Below, piece by piece: positions 53,867 through 62,814 of a stretch of 64,000 nucleotides of DNA (positions are counted from its first letter, which is position 1; each line of letters opens with the position of its first letter). A program made the translations under genes and the position numbers. Under the pieces are notes generated by a model. That model made no database searches and was not told the origin of the DNA. It saw nothing but the letters and a program-made list of their open reading frames with translations. The stretch is from Vibrio sp. 14G-20. GTDB taxonomy: Bacteria; Pseudomonadota; Gammaproteobacteria; Enterobacterales; Vibrionaceae. Location of the stretch: the NCBI RefSeq assembly GCF_026241515.1, contig NZ_JAPHPW010000004.1:1-64000 (forward strand), given 5' to 3'.

Positions 53867-54652
53867 ATGACGTCAGTATCTATACATCAATTCAAACATT
53901 GGCTTAAGTTTCATCCTAATTCTCGAATTAGAAATGTGTTTTTCATTTTGAAAGACATCAGAAGCGCAGAGCTACCTACCCCTCAAATACTTAATCGTTG
54001 CCTATATCAAGCGCACAAGCTAGTGGTGAATTTGGTTTCTGGCTTTACGCGATTCTTCTACTGGACACCGGCTTTCAAAGGTCGTGTGGCTCAATGTGGC
54101 AAACGCCTGTATTTGTATGGCGGTCTGCCTTTTGTCAGCGGTCCGGTGCAAATTACGATTGGAGACAACTGCCGTATCTCTGGGCACACTACATTCTCGG
54201 GTTGTACTCAGCCACTTGAAGGCTTGGAACACCCACTATTGTCAATTGGTAACAATGTCGACATCGGCTGGCAGTCGACTATCGCTGTTGGCGGTAAAGT
54301 TGTTATCTCTGACAACGTACGAATCGCTGGCGGCGCGTTCCTATTTGGATACTCTGGACACCCACTTGATGCAAAACGCCGAGCACTAGGTGAAGGCGAT
54401 GACCCTCAGCAAATCGGCGACATCATTCTTGAACCCGATGTGTGGCTAGGCACTAATGTTACGGTTAAAGGTGGCGTAACCATAGGCGAAGGTGCCGTAA
54501 TAGCCGCAGGCAGCGTAGTAACAAAGAACATCCCTGCCTTTGCAATCGCAGGCGGTAACCCAGCTCGAGTTGTCGGTCACATTAAATCTGTTGAAGTGAC
54601 TGAATCCGATGTGTTTGATTCGTTAGAGACTCATGGAGGTGACCATGCGTGA
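53867..54652 (+). CDS. sypM: SypM-like acyltransferase with left-handed beta-helix
   Basis: A 261-residue protein. The N-terminal half has a helical part, then hexapeptide repeats form a left-handed beta-helix from about 100 to 225 (ITIGDNCRISG, SIGNNVDIG, VISDNVRIAGG, VWLGTNVTVKGG, AVIAAGSVVTKN), typical of O-acetyl or other acyltransferases acting on sugars. It would modify the exopolysaccharide. Its TGA overlaps the sypN start by 8 bases. Confidence 0.83.
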   Translation: MTSVSIHQFKHWLKFHPNSRIRNVFFILKDIRSAELPTPQILNRCLYQAHKLVVNLVSGFTRFFYWTPAFKGRVAQCGKRLYLYGGLPFVSGPVQITIGDNCRISGHTTFSGCTQPLEGLEHPLLSIGNNVDIGWQSTIAVGGKVVISDNVRIAGGAFLFGYSGHPLDAKRRALGEGDDPQQIGDIILEPDVWLGTNVTVKGGVTIGEGAVIAAGSVVTKNIPAFAIAGGNPARVVGHIKSVEVTESDVFDSLETHGGDHA

Positions 54653-55763
54653 TTTAATCGTATTTGGTGAAGACTTTGGTGGCCTACCTTCATCGACTCA
54701 ACATTTAGTTCGTCACCTTGCCAAGGAACACAAAGTCTTATGGGTCAACTCTATTGGCCTAAGACAACCGAAGCTGTCCACTAAAGATGCAACACGAGCG
54801 TTCAACAAATTGTTTGGCAAGACCAAAGCCGTTACTCAAAACATGCTCGACTCTGACGGCCACGACAACATTACTATCGTTAACTTAAAGACAATCCCTG
54901 CGCCTGCTTCTAAATTTTCTAGACAGTTGGCTCAGCAAATGATGTTGCACCAACTAAAACCGGTTATTGCGGAGCTTAATCTTAACGAGCCTATCCTATG
55001 GACTTCTCTTCCGACCGCTGTTGATTTGTGCGGACACTTAGGCGAGTCATCTGTGGTTTATTACTGCGGTGATGATTTTAGCGCGCTGGCTGGTGTTGAT
55101 CATGACACCGTTGCACAGCACGAATCAGAGTTAATCGATAAAGCGACGCTTATATTCGCGGCTAGCAAAAAATTGATGGATAAATTTCCAAAGCATAAAT
55201 CGCACTTGCTACCACATGGTGTCGACGTAGACCTATTTTCAACACCCGCACCCAGAGCGAATGATTTACCAAGCAACCACCGCCCTATTGCTGGTTTTTA
55301 TGGCAGCCTTTCTAAATGGCTGGATTATGAAATGATTGGTCAAGTTGCGAATGCGATGCCGGAATGGGACTTTGTTTTCATTGGTCCAAACGAGCTTGAT
55401 ACGCTCATGCTGCCTAAGTTGAGTAACGTACATTACCTTGGCCCACGTCCACACCACACGCTACCAAGCTATTCCCAACACTGGGATGTGAGCTTGCTGC
55501 CGTTTGTTGATAACGAGCAGATCCGAGCTTGTAGCCCACTCAAACTAATGGAATACCTTGCGGCGGGCACACCCATTATCACAACACCGTTCCCTGCTTT
55601 GGTTCCATACCAAGAGCACGTGACCACGGTTGGCAGTACGAACCAAATGATTTGGGCGCTTGATCATGCACGCCAGCTAAGCAATTCACCTATCTCTGTC
55701 GTCGAACAAGAAAGCTGGCAAAACCGTGGTAACTTCGTACATTGGATGTTGGAGCTATTATGA
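54645..55763 (+). CDS. sypN: SypN-like glycosyltransferase
   Basis: A 372-residue GT-B type glycosyltransferase, with the C-terminal donor domain showing PIAGFYGSLSKWLDYEM near 212 and a PLKLMEYLAAGTPIITT segment near 302. GGAGG five bases before ATG 54645 makes this the start rather than the ATG four codons earlier, which lies in the ribosome-binding site. It overlaps sypM and shares ATGA with sypO. Donor and acceptor unknown. Confidence 0.82.
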   Translation: MRDLIVFGEDFGGLPSSTQHLVRHLAKEHKVLWVNSIGLRQPKLSTKDATRAFNKLFGKTKAVTQNMLDSDGHDNITIVNLKTIPAPASKFSRQLAQQMMLHQLKPVIAELNLNEPILWTSLPTAVDLCGHLGESSVVYYCGDDFSALAGVDHDTVAQHESELIDKATLIFAASKKLMDKFPKHKSHLLPHGVDVDLFSTPAPRANDLPSNHRPIAGFYGSLSKWLDYEMIGQVANAMPEWDFVFIGPNELDTLMLPKLSNVHYLGPRPHHTLPSYSQHWDVSLLPFVDNEQIRACSPLKLMEYLAAGTPIITTPFPALVPYQEHVTTVGSTNQMIWALDHARQLSNSPISVVEQESWQNRGNFVHWMLELL

Positions 55764-57184
55764 ATAATCTGAAATTGCGGTTATTAGTTATCATCAATGC
55801 GATGTGGCGCCAACGCTACGTTATCGTTCTTCCAATGCTTATTTTGCCCTTTGTAGGCTTTGGTGTGAGCAAGTTGGCTCCTACTAAATATGACGCGCAT
55901 ACCAGTATGTTGATTCAAGAAACGGCCAAGATGAATCCATTCTTGGAAGACATCGCCGTTTCGACCATGCTCAAAGACCGACTTAATGCATTGAGAACAC
56001 TGCTTCACAGTCGACATGTGCTTTACTCGGTCGCTGATGAACTGCAATTAACCACGCCAGATATGCCTGAAATTGAGAAACAAGAGATCATTACAGACCT
56101 GTCTCAGCGTCTATCGGTGACTCAGCTTGGAAAAGACTTTTTAAAGATAAGCTTAACGTCTAACACATCAAATGGAATGGAAGCGACGCTTCGATCGGTG
56201 AGTGAACATTTCATTGAACAATTACTTGCGCCGGAACGTTCGTCGATTGAAGACTCAAGTGACTTCTTGAAAATTCATATAGACAAACGTAGCGCAGAGC
56301 TTGCAGAAGCAGAAGAAGCGCTAGCCGCATACATGAATGAAAATGTGCAATCGACACCTGAGGTACAAAGTCAAAGCTTGAATCGCTTAGCTTCACTCAA
56401 GCAAACACTGGCGGAAAAAGAGGCCGAGTTATCGGGAGTTGAAAAAAGCTTAGGATCAATCGACCAGCAACTTTCAAGAACCAACCCTGTGATCGGTAAA
56501 CTAGAAGACCAAATCATCGACATTCGCAGCGACCTTACCTTGTTACAAGCTAAATACACGGACAAACACAGTGCTGTACAAGCTAAAGTCCGTGAATTAG
56601 ACAGACTTGAAAATGAGCGAAAGAGTTTGCTCGAGGTAACCCAGCCAACGATGAACAGCGATCAGCTTTGGGACATCGCAAGCAGCACGACACTGAACAA
56701 GCTTTCTGATACCCAACCTCTTCTGGTCACTCAATTACACAGCCTACAACTGGTTCGTGCTCGCTTTGAGTCTTTAACTGAAGAGACCAAAAGCCTTCGT
56801 ACTATGATTTTCGAATTAGAACACAAGGCCAATAACTTCGGCGAAAATGCAAAAGAGATGTACCGCCTTAAACGTCAAGTTGAAATCAAGCGTCAGCTAT
56901 CCGATGAACTGACAGAGCGTTATGAAATGGCTCAGCTAACGGGTTCGCTTGGTGTATTCGAGCAGAACAAACGTGTGAAGATTATCGATTTGCCCTTTAC
57001 ACCGAGTGTCAAATCTAACATGCCGACTTTTGTCTTTATTCTGGCTGGATTCGTAGCAGGTATCGGATTGGGTATTGGCTTGGCTGTGTTGTTCGAGCTG
57101 TTTGATTCTTCAATCAAACGCAAAGACGAAATTGAAGAGATCTTGGGTGTTCCTGTGATTACCGTTATCCCTAAAATGAGTTAG
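55760..57184 (+). CDS. sypO: SypO-like chain-length determinant (Wzz/PCP family)
   Basis: A 474-residue inner-membrane polysaccharide co-polymerase. Transmembrane helices lie at about 22-44 and 430-452, flanking a long periplasmic coiled-coil region (about 150-340) rich in Glu/Leu/Gln. A Pro-rich motif (LPFTPSVKSNMPTFVFIL) precedes the second helix. There is no cytoplasmic kinase domain; only about 22 residues follow the second helix. It may work with SypD in controlling polymer length and export. ATG 55760 follows TTGGAG and shares ATGA with sypN. Confidence 0.85.
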   Translation: MNNLKLRLLVIINAMWRQRYVIVLPMLILPFVGFGVSKLAPTKYDAHTSMLIQETAKMNPFLEDIAVSTMLKDRLNALRTLLHSRHVLYSVADELQLTTPDMPEIEKQEIITDLSQRLSVTQLGKDFLKISLTSNTSNGMEATLRSVSEHFIEQLLAPERSSIEDSSDFLKIHIDKRSAELAEAEEALAAYMNENVQSTPEVQSQSLNRLASLKQTLAEKEAELSGVEKSLGSIDQQLSRTNPVIGKLEDQIIDIRSDLTLLQAKYTDKHSAVQAKVRELDRLENERKSLLEVTQPTMNSDQLWDIASSTTLNKLSDTQPLLVTQLHSLQLVRARFESLTEETKSLRTMIFELEHKANNFGENAKEMYRLKRQVEIKRQLSDELTERYEMAQLTGSLGVFEQNKRVKIIDLPFTPSVKSNMPTFVFILAGFVAGIGLGIGLAVLFELFDSSIKRKDEIEEILGVPVITVIPKMS

Positions 57185-57230
57185 TCAACTCTAGAAAATC
57201 AAAGCTTAACCCAGATTTTTTCCTATCAGA

Positions 57231-57260
57231 AAACGCCAACACTCGCTTGGCGTTTAGTTT
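57231..57260 (+). terminator. Terminator after sypO
   Basis: Stem AAACGCCAA / TTGGCGTTT, 7-base loop, then a T-rich tail. It separates the sypM-O unit from the sypP promoter. Confidence 0.75.
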
Positions 57261-57344
57261 GTTTAAAGCCCCAAGTTTTAACGCCAATTTCGATTTACCC
57301 AAGCTCTATGGTTCAAACTGCCATTCAATCGTATTTTGTTTTGA

Positions 57345-57359
57345 TTCCCATTTTGAGAA
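57345..57359. promoter_or_regulatory. SypG-type box before sypP
   Basis: TTCTCAAAATGGGAA on the minus strand, a near-palindrome centred about 67 bases upstream of the -24 element at 57418. Confidence 0.68.
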
Positions 57360-57417
57360 ATGAAAACCACCTTAAAACCAAATCACATAAGCAATTGAAA
57401 TATAAAGATTATTTAAT

Positions 57418-57433
57418 TGGCACAACTCCTGCA
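57418..57433 (+). promoter_or_regulatory. Sigma-54 promoter of sypP
   Basis: TGGCACAACTCCTGCA, GG-N10-GC with a perfect TGGCAC -24 element, 92 bases before the sypP start. Confidence 0.82.
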
Positions 57434-57525
57434 ATCTCATGTTGTAGTTAAACGTTTTAAAGAATTTTCTTCAAGAGAAACGTCAGGAAAGGCGAAACAA
57501 GAATTATAAAGGCAGGGTCCAAATT

Positions 57526-58626
57526 ATGAATACGCATTTAACGAAGCATGGCAAAAAGATCATACATGTTGTTCAGCACCTTGCTCCAGGTGGATTAGAA
57601 ACCCTCACTCTGGATTTACTTCGCCTTGCTAAACCAACTGACCAAGTATTAATTGTCAGCTTAGAAGGCACAAAACAACAGTCGATCAACAACTGGCCGA
57701 AGCTAGAGCCATACAAAGAGCAGATCGTCTTTTTGGATAAAGCTCCGGGCGTACAATTCAATATCATTGTTAAGCTAATCAAAGCATTCAATGCGATTCG
57801 CCCTGATGTTGTTCATACCCATCATATTGGCCCATTGTTGTACGCTGGTTATGCCGCTCGCGTAACAGGGGTTCCAACTCGAATCCATACCGAACATGAC
57901 GCTTGGCATCTTAACAACAACAAACGTCGTCGATTACAAGCGCTTGCTCTAAAGGCCGCTCAACCAACGTTAGTTGCTGACGCAACACGTGTTTATAACC
58001 AACTACGCACCGCTTTTTCTTATGAGAACATCATTACCATCAAAAATGGCGTGGATTGTGAGAAGTTTAAGCCAACGTCTAAAGAGCAGGCGAGAGCAAA
58101 TCTAAACCTGCCGACAGACAAACACATCATCGGTTGTGCAGGACGATTAGAACATGTCAAAGGCCAAGACCAACTCATTAAAGCACTGACTCTTCTACCT
58201 AAAAACATGGTTGTCGCATTTGCTGGCGGCGGTACGAAGCGCAATCAACTAGAGCAAATTACTAGCCGCTTGAATCTAAGTGAGCGAGTCATTTTTCTAG
58301 GCTTAGTTGAAGATATGACCACGTTTTACGGAGCGTTGGATACCTTCTGCCTACCTTCACGTCATGAAGGGCTGCCGCTTTCTACACTCGAAGCTCAAGC
58401 GTGCAATATCCCAACCGTCGCAATGGATGTTGGCGCTGTCGATGAAACCTTATGCCCTATCAGCGGAACGCTCGTTAAAAAAGGCAGTATCACGGGATTA
58501 GCCAATGCGTTGTTAGAGAATCAAAATGAACGCTTTTTGTCACCTCGACGCTACGTTCTTGAGAACTTCGACATCATCAAAATGGTTTCGTCTTACAACG
58601 ACATCTCAGAAGGAGCTTACGCATGA
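57526..58626 (+). CDS. sypP: SypP-like glycosyltransferase (GT4)
   Basis: A 366-residue GT4-type glycosyltransferase. N-terminal VVQHLAPGGLETLTLDLLRL near 12, donor-site CAGRLEHVKGQDQLIKAL near 205, and the E-x7-E motif RHEGLPLSTLEAQACNIPTV near 282. It is the first gene of the last syp unit and overlaps sypQ by ATGA. Sugar specificity is unknown. Confidence 0.84.
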   Translation: MNTHLTKHGKKIIHVVQHLAPGGLETLTLDLLRLAKPTDQVLIVSLEGTKQQSINNWPKLEPYKEQIVFLDKAPGVQFNIIVKLIKAFNAIRPDVVHTHHIGPLLYAGYAARVTGVPTRIHTEHDAWHLNNNKRRRLQALALKAAQPTLVADATRVYNQLRTAFSYENIITIKNGVDCEKFKPTSKEQARANLNLPTDKHIIGCAGRLEHVKGQDQLIKALTLLPKNMVVAFAGGGTKRNQLEQITSRLNLSERVIFLGLVEDMTTFYGALDTFCLPSRHEGLPLSTLEAQACNIPTVAMDVGAVDETLCPISGTLVKKGSITGLANALLENQNERFLSPRRYVLENFDIIKMVSSYNDISEGAYA

Positions 58627-59810
58627 TTGATTGGTTGCTTGCGGGACTGTGTTTGTTCTCTGGCGCGTTGATTGTCTATCATCACGCAGCCTACCCTTTG
58701 TTATTGCGTTGGTATGCGAAAGGCCACCCTGCACGTCAAGTTGAAGAGAGCCATCGTTGTTACAAAGATGAGCAGCAAGATTGTACGTTACCGACTATCA
58801 CCATTCTTGTTCCCGCCTTTAATGAGGAACAATGGATAGCAGACAAGATTCGTAATCTCGCTTCGTTAGATTACCCAAAAAAGAAGCTGGAAGTGATCAT
58901 CGCTTGTGATGGCTGTACCGATAAAACCGTCGATATCGCTCAGATGACCATCCAAGAAGCAATGTGCAGTGACGTTTATTTTGAGATACATGACCATCAA
59001 TTAAACCGAGGTAAAGTCGCGGTTGTTAATGAAGAAGTGACACGTATAACCAGTGACATTACAGCGATGAGTGATGTATCTGCCCTTATTTCATTGGATG
59101 CCTTGCTTATTGCCGCCGCTCACTTTGAAAGTGACAAGGTTGGAGTGGTAAACGCAACGTACCAGCTTTGCCCAACAGGAAATGAAGGCGAAAACACCTA
59201 CTGGCAATACCAAACCGCCGTTAAAGAGTCTGAGGCTTCGTTAGGTTCTAGCTTGGGTTCTCATGGCGCTTTCTACTTGTTTAGAACACACCTGTTTGAA
59301 CTGCTTCCACACAATACTATTAATGATGATTTCATCTTACCGATGCAAATCGTTAAACAAGGTTACATCGCAGAATACGAAACCCAAATGGTGGCATTAG
59401 AACTAGAAGAATCGAACCTAGAAACGGACTTCAAAAGAAGACTTCGTATTTCAGCGGGCAACATGCAGCAAGCGATTCGATTATTTGGTTTGTTTAGCCC
59501 GAAGTTCAAAGGTATCGCGTTTGCGTTCTTCTCAGGAAAAGGACTTCGCCTACTCACTCCATATTTAATGATTGTTTGCTTAGTGTGCTCAATCTTACTT
59601 AGCAACTACTTGGTATTTGAAGCGCTATTATGGGCTCAAGTTGCTGTTTATACCATTGGCGTACTTGGCTGCATCTTGCCAAAGCGTCTAGTAAACAAAC
59701 CTATTTCATTAATCTCTTATTTGATAGTTGGACACTATGCCAACTTCATTGGTGGCATTCGTTACCTAATCGGACTAGAAAACTCACCTTGGACACGAGC
59801 GAATCATTAA
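58623..59810 (+). CDS. sypQ: SypQ-like family 2 glycosyltransferase, membrane-bound
   Basis: A 395-residue processive-type GT2 enzyme. An N-terminal helix (3-23) is followed by the GT-A domain with PAFNEEQWI near 62, IACDGCTDKTVD near 92, TAMSDVSALIS near 142 (metal-binding D-x-S), and NDDFILPMQIVKQG near 237 with the acceptor-base region. RRLRISAGNMQQ near 277 corresponds to the Q/R-x-x-R-W motif but lacks the Trp. Two or three C-terminal helices follow. In V. fischeri SypQ is required for the biofilm; the sugar it adds is not predicted here. Confidence 0.84.
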   Translation: MIDWLLAGLCLFSGALIVYHHAAYPLLLRWYAKGHPARQVEESHRCYKDEQQDCTLPTITILVPAFNEEQWIADKIRNLASLDYPKKKLEVIIACDGCTDKTVDIAQMTIQEAMCSDVYFEIHDHQLNRGKVAVVNEEVTRITSDITAMSDVSALISLDALLIAAAHFESDKVGVVNATYQLCPTGNEGENTYWQYQTAVKESEASLGSSLGSHGAFYLFRTHLFELLPHNTINDDFILPMQIVKQGYIAEYETQMVALELEESNLETDFKRRLRISAGNMQQAIRLFGLFSPKFKGIAFAFFSGKGLRLLTPYLMIVCLVCSILLSNYLVFEALLWAQVAVYTIGVLGCILPKRLVNKPISLISYLIVGHYANFIGGIRYLIGLENSPWTRANH

Positions 59811-59819
59811 GGACTTATT

Positions 59820-60479
59820 ATGATGAACATTGAACAGCTATCTACTCAAAACCTATACCAGTACAAAATCTCACGTGCTAAACGTACTTTCGATTTCGTA
59901 AGCTCACTGATTGCTTTGATTTTGCTAGCACCCGTATTTCCGTTGATTGCGATGGCGATTGCACTCACTTCTCGTGGCCCTATTTTCTACCGTCAACTGC
60001 GTGTTGGTAAATCGACACCGGAGAAAATGGAAATTTTTGAAATCATGAAGTTCCGTAGCATGTACGAAGATGCAGAAACTCGCTCTGGTGCAGTTTGGGC
60101 TACCGCGAATGACCCACGAATCACACCCGTTGGCCGCTTTTTGAGAAAGACGCGTCTTGATGAACTGCCACAACTGATCAATGTATTGAAAGGTGAAATG
60201 TCTCTAATTGGCCCACGCCCTGAACGCCCTACTTTTTACACCAAACTAGAGAACGAAATCCCTTACTTTGCTGACCGTACATATGGCGTAATGCCTGGTA
60301 TCACGGGGCTTGCACAAGTGAATCAAGGTTACGACACTTGTATTGATGATGTACGTCGTAAAGTGGGTTTTGACCACAGTTACGCACTAAGCCTATGTTC
60401 TGTTAAGTCTTGGATTGCCGCAGATCTCAGCATCATCTCTAAAACAATCATCGTAATGATAGATGGTCGAGGTCGCTAA
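59820..60479 (+). CDS. sypR: SypR-like undecaprenyl-phosphate sugar phosphotransferase
   Basis: A 219-residue initiating enzyme of the bacterial sugar transferase (WcaJ/PglC) family, which moves a sugar-1-phosphate onto undecaprenyl phosphate to start each repeat unit. It has one membrane re-entrant helix (about 27-52, FDFVSSLIALILLAPVFPLIAMA), then EIMKFRSM, RITPVGRFLRKTRLDELPQL and SLIGPRPERP near 131. It is short and lacks the N-terminal multi-helix part of WcaJ. Two adjacent ATG codons (59820, 59823) are possible starts after AAGGAC. A terminator at 60557 closes the locus. Confidence 0.87.
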   Translation: MMNIEQLSTQNLYQYKISRAKRTFDFVSSLIALILLAPVFPLIAMAIALTSRGPIFYRQLRVGKSTPEKMEIFEIMKFRSMYEDAETRSGAVWATANDPRITPVGRFLRKTRLDELPQLINVLKGEMSLIGPRPERPTFYTKLENEIPYFADRTYGVMPGITGLAQVNQGYDTCIDDVRRKVGFDHSYALSLCSVKSWIAADLSIISKTIIVMIDGRGR

Positions 60480-60556
60480 GCCAGTATGGTTTAAGGTGAG
60501 AGAACAAGCTGCTAAGTCCAACATCAAAAATAGAGCGGTCTGCCCAATGTGAACAC

Positions 60557-60595
60557 AAAGCCAGCTTTGATAATGATTTATCAGCTGGCTTTTTG
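60557..60595 (+). terminator. Terminator of the syp locus
   Basis: Long stem AAAGCCAGCT / AGCTGGCTTT with an inner TGATAA/TTATCA stem, then TTTTT. Confidence 0.9.
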
Positions 60596-60695
60596 CTGCC
60601 TCAAAACAAGCCAAAATCAAGAACGCTTCGATTTTAAAATCCAATTAGTATACGATGCCAACATATTGTTCTAAAAACGATTAAATGCCGTTGTT

Positions 60696-61574
60696 ATGAA
60701 AATCGAAGATCTAAAGCTATTTACCACCGTTGTTGAACTGGGTAGTTTTACTGCCGCTGCCAATGCACTCGACCTTCCTCGTGCTAATGTTAGCCGGAGA
60801 ATTAACGACCTTGAGAAGTCTCTCGGCATTCAATTGTTCTTTAGAACCACTCGCAGCCTTTCCTTAACTAAATCTGGTGAGTTGTATTATAAAGAATTAC
60901 TCAATGCGTTAAGTGCGCTCGACAAAGCGAACCATATCGCCTCGAATCTATCAGAAGTTGCACACGGACAAGTTAAGATTGGCCTGTTGCCAGAAACCAG
61001 CGACATCATGCAATCGACACTGTTTAAATTCCAAGATATGTACCCAAAAATTGAGCTTGATATTCGTACGATCAGCAATGGTTTTGTCGATATGTACCGA
61101 CAAGGTTTAGATCTCGCGATGCACGGTGGTACTTTAAGTGACGCGAACGTAGTAGCGCGCAAAGTAATGATTTTACAACGTGTTTTTGTCGCAAGTCCTG
61201 ATTTTCTAGAGAAAGAAGGCACACCTTCAAGCTTAAGAGAGATCACCCACTACCCCTTTGTTTGCTTTAGATGGCCAAGCGGTGATATCGACAAGCAATG
61301 GGATATCAAAGATCACATCATCAAGGTCGAGCCTTCGGTCGTGAGTGACAGTATCGGCTTCGTGATCGGTGGCGCGACACGTCACAGAGGGATCGCATTG
61401 CTACCAGAAATCTTGGTACGACAACAACTCAAAGACGGAACCTTGATAAACCTATTCCCTGACGAGAATCTTCAAAAAGAAGAAGCATGGCTACTCTACC
61501 CGCAACGCAAAGCGCTGAGTCATTCTGCTCAACTTTTGATTGATTTTCTATTACAAGAACTTCCAAATCTTTAG
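60696..61574 (+). CDS. LysR-family transcriptional regulator
   Basis: A 292-residue LTTR. The N-terminal winged helix-turn-helix (residues 1-60, LKLFTTVVELGSFTAAANAL and DLPRANVSRRINDLEKSL) is followed by the effector-binding domain (about 90-290), with a PEILVRQQLKDGTL segment near 246. It lies 99 bases before an RND efflux adaptor on the same strand, which is its most likely target; LTTRs commonly control adjacent pumps. Inducer unknown. Confidence 0.9.
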   Translation: MKIEDLKLFTTVVELGSFTAAANALDLPRANVSRRINDLEKSLGIQLFFRTTRSLSLTKSGELYYKELLNALSALDKANHIASNLSEVAHGQVKIGLLPETSDIMQSTLFKFQDMYPKIELDIRTISNGFVDMYRQGLDLAMHGGTLSDANVVARKVMILQRVFVASPDFLEKEGTPSSLREITHYPFVCFRWPSGDIDKQWDIKDHIIKVEPSVVSDSIGFVIGGATRHRGIALLPEILVRQQLKDGTLINLFPDENLQKEEAWLLYPQRKALSHSAQLLIDFLLQELPNL

Positions 61575-61673
61575 TTATTGTAATGAATTTTATGACAGTG
61601 TTTCGCGAATAGACTAGATTATCTAGACATCACTGAAAGATAGAATTACTCCATAAATTGACAGGAGTAATCC

Positions 61674-62807
61674 ATGAAGCCTATATCTCAACAATCGTCT
61701 ATCTTTCAGCAGACACCTACGTTTAAGCGCTCACCAATTCTTAAACAGACGGTCATTGCACTAAGCCTAGTCTCTCTTTTTGGCTGCAATGACTCTGAGG
61801 CGACGATAGCTCAAAAACAAACTCGACCAATTCAAGTGATCCAACTTGAGCCTCTTTCTCATCAAGTTGAAAAATCCTTCACGGGTAAATTACAATCATC
61901 AGAAACGGCTGGTGTCGCCTTTCGTGTGCCTGGCACTATTCAAAACGTCATGGTCTCGGTTGGTGATTCAGTTAAGAAAGGCCAACCTTTGGCACAACTC
62001 GATCCGCACGATTACCAAGTAGCATTGGAAGAGTTACAAGCCCGCTCTCTTGAAGCAAAATCCGCACACAAGCTGGCTAAGACTGAACTTACACGAGTGA
62101 AACAAGCCATTGCTGACAACGCGATTGCTGATGTTAATCTGGACCGTGCAATCAGCGGGTACGAAAGAAGTGAAGCGGCGGTTAAAGTGGTTGAACAAAA
62201 CATACGCCGCGCAAAAGATTCGATTCGTTATACCGAACTGCTCGCGCCATTCGACGGCGTGGTCGCGGCATCTAACTTCGATCAGTTTGAACAAGTCCTG
62301 CCGGGCATTTCAGTTTTCACCATCCACAACCCTGATCAGCTTGAAGTTAAAATCCAAGTCCCAGAAAACTTGATTCATGAATTCCAACCGAATCAAACCG
62401 CGGGTATCAACTGGTATGGTTCAGAGGAAAAACTGATTGGGCACGCCACTGAAATTGCGACGTCACCTCACCCTATTAAGCAGACTTATTCGGTTACTTA
62501 CCATGTAGAGTCAGCCGACAAATCTGTATTGCCGGGGAAAGCCGTTACACTCACGACTCAACTTGGCGAACCAACCAATAATTTCTGCTTACCGTATTCA
62601 GCGATCGTGAACCAATCGGGCATTGAGCAAGTTTTCACCCTTCAAAACGAACAAGCGCATGGCGTGACTGTGGAAGTAGTGTCGATGTCTCAAAATACTG
62701 TGTGTGTCGAATCTACACTCAGCGATGGTGATTTCGTCGTGGTGAGCGGTGCTCAATACGTCATAGAAGGCCAACACTTCTCTGATATTCAAGTTAAGAG
62801 CCTGTAG
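61674..62807 (+). CDS. RND efflux periplasmic adaptor (membrane fusion) lipoprotein
   Basis: A 377-residue adaptor that bridges an RND pump and an outer-membrane channel. The signal region ends in the lipobox LFGC near residue 38, so it is lipid-anchored. Then come the beta-barrel/lipoyl halves (SVGDSVKKGQPLAQLDPHDYQ near 101 and LLAPFDGVVAASN near 190), an alpha-hairpin between them rich in Lys/Ala/Glu, and a membrane-proximal domain. The unusually long Gln/Pro-rich stretch before the hydrophobic signal suggests the true start may be downstream. The pump gene begins 7 bases after its stop. Confidence 0.9.
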   Translation: MKPISQQSSIFQQTPTFKRSPILKQTVIALSLVSLFGCNDSEATIAQKQTRPIQVIQLEPLSHQVEKSFTGKLQSSETAGVAFRVPGTIQNVMVSVGDSVKKGQPLAQLDPHDYQVALEELQARSLEAKSAHKLAKTELTRVKQAIADNAIADVNLDRAISGYERSEAAVKVVEQNIRRAKDSIRYTELLAPFDGVVAASNFDQFEQVLPGISVFTIHNPDQLEVKIQVPENLIHEFQPNQTAGINWYGSEEKLIGHATEIATSPHPIKQTYSVTYHVESADKSVLPGKAVTLTTQLGEPTNNFCLPYSAIVNQSGIEQVFTLQNEQAHGVTVEVVSMSQNTVCVESTLSDGDFVVVSGAQYVIEGQHFSDIQVKSL

Positions 62808-62814
62808 GTAAATC

